Positions 16,690-23,690 of a stretch of DNA of 48,571 nucleotides are shown one piece after another. The position numbers and the translations under genes are program-made. This DNA is from an uncultured Fibrobacter sp. Its GTDB lineage: Bacteria; Fibrobacterota; Fibrobacteria; Fibrobacterales; Fibrobacteraceae. How positions within the stretch are numbered: the first letter of the stretch is position 1; every line of letters starts with the position of its first letter. Under the pieces are notes generated by a model. It saw only the letters and a list, made by a program, of their open reading frames with translations, did no database searches and was not told where the DNA came from. The stretch is taken from NCBI GenBank assembly GCA_946407235.1, contig CAMJNF010000004.1, forward strand, positions 1 to 48,571, in the 5' to 3' direction.

Positions 16690-16711
16690 TACAATTTCAA
16701 TTCCTTTCCCC

Positions 16712-16745
16712 AATGGAACACTTGAAGATACAAAAAGTGTTACCA
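16712..16745 (-). promoter_or_regulatory. Shared 34-bp regulatory motif, copy 2 (TonB receptor operon)
   Basis: The minus strand reads TGGTAACACTTTT, 10 bases, then AGTGTTCCATT. It matches the copy before the sigma factor gene in both blocks and in spacing. The receptor start lies 22 bp downstream, leaving room for a short leader with a ribosome site. Confidence 0.72.
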
Positions 16746-16827
16746 CTTAATGCAAAAATTTATCTTTTTTACGTTTTCTTCAGATTCTTGAGAGTCGGAG
16801 CAAGGCTTCCAAAGTGTACAAATAAAG

Positions 16828-16860
16828 AAGAATCCAGCACGCACAACGTACTGGATTCTT
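16828..16860 (-). terminator. Rho-independent terminator of the sigma/anti-sigma/caspase operon
   Basis: Perfect 10-bp arms aagaatccag (16828-16837) and ctggattctt (16851-16860) lie 22 bp after the caspase-like stop. On the minus strand a T-rich stretch (CTTTATTTG) follows. Confidence 0.75.
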
Positions 16861-16882
16861 GATTTTGTATTATATAGCCCTT

Positions 16883-19198
16883 TTAGAATTTACCCAAAGT
16901 AAGTCCGGCATAGAATCCTGGCCACCAACGGCCCTTATGATTTTTATGGCTAACATCGTCATGGTAGTTGCCAAGCGGTTTCAGCGGGAGCTTATTCAAA
17001 TAACCTTCGCTCGTCAAGTTCAGCGTTCCGCCCACAGAAAGCCCGAAGAACGGCAACACTTGGTACACATAGCCTATACGGCCGCGGTGATGGAATCCAC
17101 TTTTTAAATCATCCTTATCATCGAGATTCAATTTATCATAGACGCAAAAGAATGTGTATTCCAGTTCAAAATGGCTTCCGTATTTACCGAACTGAGTTCC
17201 AAATCCAATACCGCTTTCATTGATATCCCGGAAATGCCTAAAGAGTGAACCTTTTTTAAACAAGCGAGCCCATTCCAAATTCGTGTAGAAATAAGCTGTA
17301 CCCAAGTGAGTCGAGACCCCTAGCGCCCCCATTTCGTTAATATAAGGAGTCGCGCTCCACACACCATTACCAACTATGTTAACAAGACCAACCGGGGATT
17401 TTTCGCAATTTGCGCAAATGTTCACAATACCCCACTGGCGACCTTTTTCCTTCGTGGCATAGTTCACTACACCAATCTGGAGTTTATTATTTTCGTTAGC
17501 AACGTTCACACCGCCCGCCACCTGAATATCGTTTTCCTTGGCGGCATTAACACCCGCTGCAATTTGGAGATTTGCAGTTCTTGCGGCGTTGACACCTGCA
17601 ACGACTTGCATATTCGTCGTTTTTGCGGCATTCACACCTGCGGTCACCTGAAATTTTGTTTCCTTAGCGTAGTTCACACCAGCAGAAATCTGAAATCCCT
17701 CAAGCGAATCAATCGCCAAGTTCACAATACCAATTTGGGCACCAGATGATTTATACCTTGAGAAGTTCACAGCAGAACTTATTTGAGCACCGTCAAATGA
17801 TCCCGCATAGTTGAACGCTGTAGAAATTTGAGCACCTTCAAAACGATGTTTTGCAAAGTTCACACCAGTCGTTATCTGCAATCCGTGCATTTCTTTTTGG
17901 GCAATGTTTGCCGCCAAGCTGAGTTGAGATCCAAGCATGTAATCTTTAGTGCGAGTTACAAGCAATCCCACCTGCACACCCTTACGAGGCTCTTTGTCAA
18001 CATCAACAAAATTAAAGGTTGTGCGAGATTTTCCGTTTCGGTCCAAGGAATCAAGCGAGCAAGCAACGGAATCGCCCTCCGCACATGTCCCGCGACGTTT
18101 CAATTCACCACGGAGAACCGTCTGTTCTGCCACAACGCTCTTGAAATCATCAATTGAAATCTTTTCTTGTTTTCCATTTGCAAGTATCACGGACGTTCCC
18201 ATGTAATCGGCTCTCTGCTGGAGATTCACCGTATAACGCCCCGCAGGAAGTCCAAGGCTTATCGCGCGGCCACGTTTTTTATTCAGTTCCGCAACAAGTT
18301 CACCTTCGGCATCACGAATATAAAGGCGACCATACACGTTTTCATCAAAATCAAGCCCAGCTCCAGTCGCACGCAAGTCCGTCATCACCACGTCACCGGT
18401 TCCCGCAAGATTCATATCACGGCTCGGATGCTGTGCGCCGCCCATCGTTGTTTCGGTTTTTTGGAGCGTTTCGTTAAACGCGAACTGATAGGCTTCGGAC
18501 AAAGTCACTTTTCCATCGTTACTCAAGTCACCCGCACCACGCAGCCCACTGACCAAGGAATGGGTAAAGAACGATCCCTTAAGCTTGTCGCTTTCTTGGC
18601 TGGATTCATCTTGAGTACTACTCGTGATAAAAGCATAGCCCTTCATATCGCTACTTTGGTCCACCATGAACGCAGGCACCGCCTTACCGCCCTTCACACG
18701 GGTAATCGCGCCAGAACCACAAGCGTCAATCACAGCAATTTTCACATCGGCAGAGAGAGCATCAATGCGGTTACGCAAATCCCTCCATGCGTAAGTTTCT
18801 GCACCTAAGCGGAGGCCCGTTTCATCGGCATGGCCACTGTAATAAACAAGCACTTCATCGCGACCGCCAGAATTCTTGTCCTGTAAAATCTTTGCATCAA
18901 GATTTGAAAATTCTTTTTGCAACGAAGTCACAGACGGTTCGCGTACCAAAATCACGTTCTGCGGTTGCACGCCGCCCATTTCCTTAAGCACCTTAGCAAA
19001 AGAACGGGCATCACTTTCAGCATAACGCAACATCGGTCGCCCCGCACCACCATTATTTGCACTAACAGCAATGACATAGCGGTTAATTCGGTTGGATTCT
19101 GCAGCATTCGCATTCGAGGCCAAGAGCAACAGCACTAAAAGAAACATAGCCGACAGCACAGAAAAAATTCCAAGATCTTTATTCGAACAGAAAAACAT
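16883..19198 (-). CDS. Caspase-like protease with surface repeats and C-terminal outer-membrane-like domain
   Basis: A 771-residue exported protein. A membrane/signal segment (about 11-33, ending SNANAAES) precedes a peptidase C14 (caspase) domain of about 38-260. The catalytic His is in YYSGHAD (His123) and the Cys in VIDACGSGA (Cys160), so the dyad is intact. A beta domain (about 290-360) resembling a PEGA module follows (GRAISLGLPAGRYTVNLQQ). Residues about 420-620 carry about a dozen near-identical 14-residue units (QVVAGVNAARTANL, QIAAGVNAAKENDI), matching the surface repeats seen in LA_2272-type proteins. The last 150 residues look like outer-membrane beta strands ending in GKF. It is the last gene after sigma and anti-sigma factors, its ATG sharing one base with their stop. 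Substrate unknown. Confidence 0.85.
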   Translation of the reverse strand: MFFCSNKDLGIFSVLSAMFLLVLLLLASNANAAESNRINRYVIAVSANNGGAGRPMLRYAESDARSFAKVLKEMGGVQPQNVILVREPSVTSLQKEFSNLDAKILQDKNSGGRDEVLVYYSGHADETGLRLGAETYAWRDLRNRIDALSADVKIAVIDACGSGAITRVKGGKAVPAFMVDQSSDMKGYAFITSSTQDESSQESDKLKGSFFTHSLVSGLRGAGDLSNDGKVTLSEAYQFAFNETLQKTETTMGGAQHPSRDMNLAGTGDVVMTDLRATGAGLDFDENVYGRLYIRDAEGELVAELNKKRGRAISLGLPAGRYTVNLQQRADYMGTSVILANGKQEKISIDDFKSVVAEQTVLRGELKRRGTCAEGDSVACSLDSLDRNGKSRTTFNFVDVDKEPRKGVQVGLLVTRTKDYMLGSQLSLAANIAQKEMHGLQITTGVNFAKHRFEGAQISTAFNYAGSFDGAQISSAVNFSRYKSSGAQIGIVNLAIDSLEGFQISAGVNYAKETKFQVTAGVNAAKTTNMQVVAGVNAARTANLQIAAGVNAAKENDIQVAGGVNVANENNKLQIGVVNYATKEKGRQWGIVNICANCEKSPVGLVNIVGNGVWSATPYINEMGALGVSTHLGTAYFYTNLEWARLFKKGSLFRHFRDINESGIGFGTQFGKYGSHFELEYTFFCVYDKLNLDDKDDLKSGFHHRGRIGYVYQVLPFFGLSVGGTLNLTSEGYLNKLPLKPLGNYHDDVSHKNHKGRWWPGFYAGLTLGKF

Positions 19199-19983
19199 TA
19201 TTTACCCGCCTTTTTGAGAGTAAAACCAACCACCTTCACGTCACTTCTCTTGAGCAACTTATCGACATCATTTTCTTCTATAGAAAATTCATCCGAAGAC
19301 GTTACAAAGAAGAACTTTTCAAAATAAGGAGCATCGTCCAATTTATACGCAAACGGAAGAGAGTTCATCTTTCCGGGAGCAAGTTCAATGGATTTTTCAC
19401 CATTTCCCATGTGGATAGTCAACGCGCCATTGCCGTCCATGCTAAAAAGGAGACCAAAGCATTTTTCAGGAACGGCATAGCGCAATTGAATTTCGTCGCC
19501 TTCGGCTACTTCGTCAAAATCGTTTAATTGAACAATCCCAGCCGATGTTTTTTTCCAAACTTCCATACGCGCACCAAGTCCCTTGATTCGTGTGTCCGAC
19601 GGCGTTTCAGCAAGAGCGACTTGCGTATTTTGCGAGCCACCGACAGCAGCAACATTGCTACCCACGCGTTCGTTCATCACGGAAGTTTCACGCTGCGCCA
19701 TAAAGGCAACCAAAGCGACAGCCAAAACAAACACGGCAGCAGCGGCAAACTTCATAAGAGTAAAGCTCGGCGCATTTTTCGCAGCAGTATCAGTTACCGT
19801 TCCAAGATTCGCGGCGATTTTTTCAAACGGCAACCTATTCAAAATCGCCTTATTGTCTTCACGGAGCATTTTCACGCGTTGCGCAAGCATTTCATCCGTC
19901 AACTCGAGCTTGCCAATCTCGCGCATTTCCTGTTCGGGCAAATCGCCAGTCAGGAACCGTTCTAATTTCCAATCGGGGATCAT
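19198..19983 (-). CDS. Membrane-anchored anti-sigma-like protein with DUF4384-like sensor domain
   Basis: A 261-residue single-pass protein. The cytoplasmic N-terminus (about 1-70) starts IPDWKLERFLTGDLPEQEM, the kind of short zinc-less helical domain that anti-sigma factors use to hold ECF sigma factors. One membrane helix spans about 78-95. The periplasmic part (about 140-258) has GDEIQLRYAVPEKCFGLLFSMDGNGALTIHMG followed by SLPFAYKLD, resembling DUF4384 domains often found with caspase-like proteins. An ATG (19983) overlaps the sigma stop as TGATG behind a GGAGGTAAAG site; a GTG at 19986 is the alternative. It would sense an envelope signal and release the sigma factor; this is inference from context. 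Confidence 0.78.
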   Translation of the reverse strand: MIPDWKLERFLTGDLPEQEMREIGKLELTDEMLAQRVKMLREDNKAILNRLPFEKIAANLGTVTDTAAKNAPSFTLMKFAAAAVFVLAVALVAFMAQRETSVMNERVGSNVAAVGGSQNTQVALAETPSDTRIKGLGARMEVWKKTSAGIVQLNDFDEVAEGDEIQLRYAVPEKCFGLLFSMDGNGALTIHMGNGEKSIELAPGKMNSLPFAYKLDDAPYFEKFFFVTSSDEFSIEENDVDKLLKRSDVKVVGFTLKKAGK

Positions 19984-20486
19984 CACTTTACCTCCAGATT
20001 TTTTACCTTCGCCTGTAAACCGCGCAAACGCTTACGAACACCGCTTACCGAAAGCCCAACTTCGCGGGCAGTCTCTTCAAGCGTCATGCCATCGACAAAA
20101 TGGAGTACCGCCATAGTACGGCTCGATTCTGGTTCTTTCGAAAAGAGCTTGGCTAGCACGCTTTTGGTTTCGTAATCGTCGCGTTCGTCTTCAACGCACG
20201 CAATATTCAAAAGCAAACTCGAAGAATCGACATCAAGTCCACGACGACGCTTGTCACGAATACGGTTCAGGCAAAGCCTTGTTGCCGTATTCCATAAAAG
20301 GCTGCTCGGCGATTCCATGTTCAAACGATCCGTTGCAGAATAAATCCGCAAGAAAACGTCTTGCATGAGATCGCTAGCCTCTGCATCATCTCGAAGGAGT
20401 TGCAAGCAGCGTCTATAAACCATAGGCGCATACTTTTCGTAAATCTTCGCAAATTCTGCTTTTTTTAAGGTTTCTAGGCTTTTCAC
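19983..20486 (-). CDS. ECF-family RNA polymerase sigma factor
   Basis: A 167-residue sigma-70 factor of the extracytoplasmic-function class with only regions 2 and 4. Region 2 is visible as FAKIYEKYAPMVYRRCLQLLRDDAEASDLMQDVFLRIY with the -10-binding helix around residues 30-65. Region 4 (about 110-165) has the helix-turn-helix LEETAREVGLSVSGVRKRLRGL. The start is a GTG at 20486-20484; no ATG is available before the conserved region, and no clear ribosome site is seen. The shared 34-bp motif ends 3 bp upstream of this GTG, so if it is the promoter the mRNA is nearly leaderless. Translation of the anti-sigma gene is coupled. Likely autoregulated; target operons are proposed from the motif copies. 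Confidence 0.93.
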   Translation of the reverse strand: MKSLETLKKAEFAKIYEKYAPMVYRRCLQLLRDDAEASDLMQDVFLRIYSATDRLNMESPSSLLWNTATRLCLNRIRDKRRRGLDVDSSSLLLNIACVEDERDDYETKSVLAKLFSKEPESSRTMAVLHFVDGMTLEETAREVGLSVSGVRKRLRGLQAKVKNLEVK

Positions 20487-20489
20487 GTT

Positions 20490-20523
20490 TATGTAACACC
20501 GGAGGTATTTAAAAGTGTTACCA
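20490..20523 (-). promoter_or_regulatory. Shared 34-bp regulatory motif, copy 1 (sigma factor operon)
   Basis: On the minus strand TGGTAACACTTTT, then 10 bases, then GGTGTTACATA. GTAACAC and GTGTTAC are exact inverted repeats with a 15-bp centre. Read as an ECF promoter it gives -35 GGTAACA, a 16-bp spacer and -10 GTGTTAC. It is 3 bp from the GTG start of the sigma gene. Confidence 0.75.
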
Positions 20524-20550
20524 TAAAAATAAAAAATTTTAAGTTCAATC

Positions 20551-20575
20551 TGTCATTCCCGCCTCCGAGCGGGAA
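20551..20575. repeat. Hairpin repeat of the TGTCATxCCCGC family
   Basis: Arms ttcccgc and gcgggaa (20556-20562 and 20569-20575), introduced by tgtca. A related copy lies at 25813-25838. A second weak inverted pair gtcatct/agatgac spans 20614-20639. Confidence 0.55.
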
Positions 20576-20643
20576 ACTCCCCTTTTTCATGTTCAAGAAG
20601 GCGATATTTTACTGTCATCTGCCACAGGGCCGAGATGACTGCG

Positions 20644-21354
20644 CTATATCACATCAGAACTTCGCAAGGTCTGCATGGACCGGCGGAAAATTTCTTTTCC
20701 GGCCCCCAATTCAAAAAAATACTTGAAAATACCAAGATCCACCTTGGCAAACGGGGCAAAACGAGCCTTCGCAAAGACATGCCCATTTTCATCAACCGTA
20801 AATTTAGCCTTAAACTGGTTTAAAGCCGAAGGCGCCAACATCACGTAATCAATCCCTTTCTTGAACCAATCCGGAGCAGAATCGTAATCAGGCGCAATAC
20901 GTGTCGCAGGTTTCATCGCGTGCTGTACCCCCTGTGTTTCGCCAAACCCAATCGCAATCACGAGCTCCAATTTTTCGTCATCATTAATTTCAATCGTTGA
21001 CGATTTTTTAAACGTGAGCCCCACGACGCAAGTATTAAGTCCAAGCATCTGCGCCAAAATCACAAGGTTCGCCACAGCATACCCCGAACGTTCATCAAGC
21101 GAAGCTTCACACCCCGCAACAGATTTCTGCCCGGCAACAGCGATATAATTCGTCACATTCTTGAATGAACCATAGTGAGCCAAACGACCGCTAAACGCCA
21201 CATCATCATTCAAAACCAATTGCATGTGGAGTGCAAAACTCTCATTCAAATTCGTAATCCGCGACTGCAATTCCTCAATCTGCTCCTTGGTCAAAGGCTT
21301 CGATGTATAACTGCGTACGGAATGTCGCTCGAAAACAGCTTCATCTATAGTCAT
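20644..21354 (-). CDS. Nitroreductase-family flavoprotein
   Basis: A 236-residue soluble protein from the ATG at 21354, chosen over an upstream in-frame start because of AAAGGAG six bases before it. It shows the nitroreductase N-terminal signature VFERHSVRSYTSKPLTKEQIEEL (FMN-binding Arg-Ser-x-Arg type 'RHSVRSY') and the middle SGYAVANLVILAQMLGLNTCVVG segment that packs on FMN. Family members reduce nitro compounds, quinones or flavins with NAD(P)H; the substrate here is unknown. The C-terminus (about 175-236) is longer than in minimal nitroreductases and contains VMLAPSALNQFKAKFTVDENG, typical of the TM1586-like branch. It is divergent from pepT with a 118-bp gap. Confidence 0.85.
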   Translation of the reverse strand: MTIDEAVFERHSVRSYTSKPLTKEQIEELQSRITNLNESFALHMQLVLNDDVAFSGRLAHYGSFKNVTNYIAVAGQKSVAGCEASLDERSGYAVANLVILAQMLGLNTCVVGLTFKKSSTIEINDDEKLELVIAIGFGETQGVQHAMKPATRIAPDYDSAPDWFKKGIDYVMLAPSALNQFKAKFTVDENGHVFAKARFAPFAKVDLGIFKYFFELGAGKEIFRRSMQTLRSSDVI

Positions 21355-21472
21355 TTTTTCTCCTTTATTTGCACCCAAAAAGTCCGCAACCTCTAAAAAA
21401 AAGATAAATTATATATGAATAAAATGAATCAATTATTTTGTTGAATTTAATTCTTTTGGGAGCAAGTACAAT

Positions 21473-22720
21473 ATGAAAGTTCAAGAACGTTTTTTAAAGT
21501 ACGTAAGCTTTACCACAACCTCCGACGAAGAAAGCGAAAGCTGCCCAAGTACAAAACAGCAACTCGAACTCGCCAAATATTTGGTTGAGGAATTGACAAA
21601 CATCGGGCTTTCACAGGTAAAAATGGACGAAAACGGCTATGTCTACGGACTTTTACCTGCAACCGAAGGTCGCGAAAACGACACCCCCATTGGTTTCATC
21701 AGCCATATGGACACCTCACCAGACTTTTCGGGTATCAATCCAAAACCGCAAATTATAGAGGACTATGACGGCGAAGACGTCTTGCTCAAAGGCTCAGGCG
21801 CCATCCTTAAAGTCGATGATTTTCCAACGCTCAAATGGCTCAAAGGTCGAACACTCATCACAACCGATGGAACAACGCTCCTCGGCGCCGACGACAAAGC
21901 CGGCATCGCAGAAATCGTGACCGCCATGGAAGAACTCATCGAAATGGACCGCCATGCCGAAAGCCGAGGCTACGGAAATCTATCAGGCCATGGAGACATC
22001 TGGATTTGCTTTACCCCCGACGAAGAAATCGGACGTGGCGCCGACCGTCTTGACTTAAACTATTTCAAAGCCAAATACGCCTACACAGTCGATGGAGGTT
22101 TCGAAGGAGATATCGCTTACGAAAATTTCAACGCCGCAAGCGCCACATTCAAAATTCACGGTAAAGGCGTGCACCCCGGCGAAGCCAAAGGCATCATGAA
22201 AAACGCAAGCCTCATAGCCGCAGAAATCGCGATGGCGCTCCCCGAGAACGAAACTCCCGCCACAACCGAGGATCGCGAAGGTTTTTACCACTTGACCGAC
22301 ATACAAGGCAACGTAACCGAAGCCACCCTCAGCTATATCGTTCGCGATCACGACCAGACGCGATTCGAGGATCGCCAAAAATTCCTGAAAGAAATCGCTG
22401 AAAAGTTCAACGATAAATTCGGTAAAGGTTCCGTCGAACTCGAGCTCAAACACTCATACAGCAACATGCTTCAAATTATCGAAAAAACGCCCGAAGTCCT
22501 CGACCGCGCCCGCAACGCCATCATCGCCGAAAATATAACGCCCGTCAGCGACCCCGTCCGCGGCGGCACGGACGGAGCAAAGCTCAGCTTTATGGGGCTC
22601 CCGTGCCCGAACCTGGGCACCGGAGGTTACGGCTTCCACGGACCATTCGAACATGTGACCGTCGAAGGCATGGAAACCGTCGTCAAAATCATCAAGAGAA
22701 TTGTCAAAAGCAAAGGATAA
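21473..22720 (+). CDS. pepT: Peptidase T (tripeptide aminopeptidase)
   Basis: A 415-residue zinc peptidase of family M20B that removes the N-terminal residue of tripeptides in the cytoplasm. Metal and catalytic motifs are present: SHMDTSPDFSG (first His-x-Asp), TTLLGADDKAGIAEI (bridging Asp), FTPDEEIGRGAD (catalytic and metal Glu), TVDGGFEGDI, and FHGPFEHVT near the C-terminus (last metal His). The dimerisation domain (about 210-310) starts KIHGKGVHPGEAKGIMKNA. Length and motif order match PepT throughout. The ATG is preceded by GGGAG about ten bases upstream. It is a single gene, with no neighbour in the same transcript within 100 bp. Confidence 0.95.
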   Translation: MKVQERFLKYVSFTTTSDEESESCPSTKQQLELAKYLVEELTNIGLSQVKMDENGYVYGLLPATEGRENDTPIGFISHMDTSPDFSGINPKPQIIEDYDGEDVLLKGSGAILKVDDFPTLKWLKGRTLITTDGTTLLGADDKAGIAEIVTAMEELIEMDRHAESRGYGNLSGHGDIWICFTPDEEIGRGADRLDLNYFKAKYAYTVDGGFEGDIAYENFNAASATFKIHGKGVHPGEAKGIMKNASLIAAEIAMALPENETPATTEDREGFYHLTDIQGNVTEATLSYIVRDHDQTRFEDRQKFLKEIAEKFNDKFGKGSVELELKHSYSNMLQIIEKTPEVLDRARNAIIAENITPVSDPVRGGTDGAKLSFMGLPCPNLGTGGYGFHGPFEHVTVEGMETVVKIIKRIVKSKG

Positions 22721-22836
22721 AATTTTTCAATTTAATACAATCGTTTAGATATAGCAACTTTGAATTTCTCACTTTAAAATGAACTCTTTTTCAAAAAAAA
22801 TTATATCATTATAACGATTATAGAAAGGAGAAAATT

Positions 22837-23592
22837 ATGCATATTTCATTCGTAATATTTAATACCATTGTTCTTGCCATCATTATCATTGCGGCATTCT
22901 GCCTCGGGCGCCATGTCAGCAAAGCTTGCAAAAAAGAATCACCCGAAGCACAAAACAATACGCCATATGAAGACTGCCTAGAAGAAAACTTAAATAAATT
23001 TGAATATGGTTCATTCACAGATGCCCGCGATGGAGAAACGTACCGTACAATTCAAATCGGGAACCAGATTTGGATGGCCGAGAATCTGCGCTACAAAGCA
23101 GAAGGGAGCTACGCTCCAGACAACGATGAATCCAACGTTCAAAAATTCGGACGTCTTTACACATGGACAACCGCTTTAGATATTCCTGCGGAATATTGCG
23201 AACAGTCCACGGCAAAAGATATTGAAATGTACAACAAAATAAGAGACAAAAATTACAGGGGAATCGCACCGGAAGGTTTCCACATTCCAAGCAACAAGGA
23301 ATGGGAACAGCTTCTAAGCAATCTAGACGCAAAGTCCAATGGACGCGAACTACGCAGTAAGTGCAATTGGCGTAAGCCCGGTTCTGATTCTTTTGGATTC
23401 TTTGCGCTCCCCGCAGGATACCGTTTTGATAACGGCAACTTCTGCCGCTTCGGCAAACGCGCGCGTTTCTGGAGCAAGGACGAATACGGCAAGGCAAACG
23501 CCTTCCGCTTAAGCCTTACCAACAGTACCATAGACATCGAAGGCGTTTACAGATCCGATGCGCTCTCGATACGCTGTGTCAAAAACACATAA
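22837..23592 (+). CDS. FISUMP-domain (Fibrobacter major paralogous domain) protein
   Basis: A 251-residue protein with an N-terminal membrane anchor (about 1-24, VIFNTIVLAIIIIAAFCLG) and a C-terminal domain of about 55-249. That domain has the family pattern TDARDGETYRTIQIGNQIWM, AENLRYKAEG, GRLYTWTTAL, IAPEGFHIPSNKEWEQLL and FALPAGYRFDNGNFCRFG, ending LSIRCVKN. This paralogous domain is abundant in Fibrobacter and related to surface and carbohydrate-associated proteins; its molecular function is not established. Most relatives are lipoproteins or secreted; this one has a plain transmembrane anchor and no lipobox at the right place. It is monocistronic, with an AGAAAGGAG ribosome site and a strong terminator 25 bp after the stop. 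Confidence 0.9.
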   Translation: MHISFVIFNTIVLAIIIIAAFCLGRHVSKACKKESPEAQNNTPYEDCLEENLNKFEYGSFTDARDGETYRTIQIGNQIWMAENLRYKAEGSYAPDNDESNVQKFGRLYTWTTALDIPAEYCEQSTAKDIEMYNKIRDKNYRGIAPEGFHIPSNKEWEQLLSNLDAKSNGRELRSKCNWRKPGSDSFGFFALPAGYRFDNGNFCRFGKRARFWSKDEYGKANAFRLSLTNSTIDIEGVYRSDALSIRCVKNT

Positions 23593-23614
23593 ACAAATTC
23601 AAATAAATGCAAAA

Positions 23615-23646
23615 GTCCCTCGCAAAAAATTGCGAGGGCTTTTTGT
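23615..23646 (+). terminator. Rho-independent terminator after the FISUMP gene
   Basis: Perfect 8-bp stem ccctcgca (23617-23624) and tgcgaggg (23631-23638), followed by ctttttgtt. Confidence 0.9.
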
Positions 23647-23690
23647 TACCGCTTGTGTAAGAACACCATGGTTTCCGAGGATGGGTGTAT

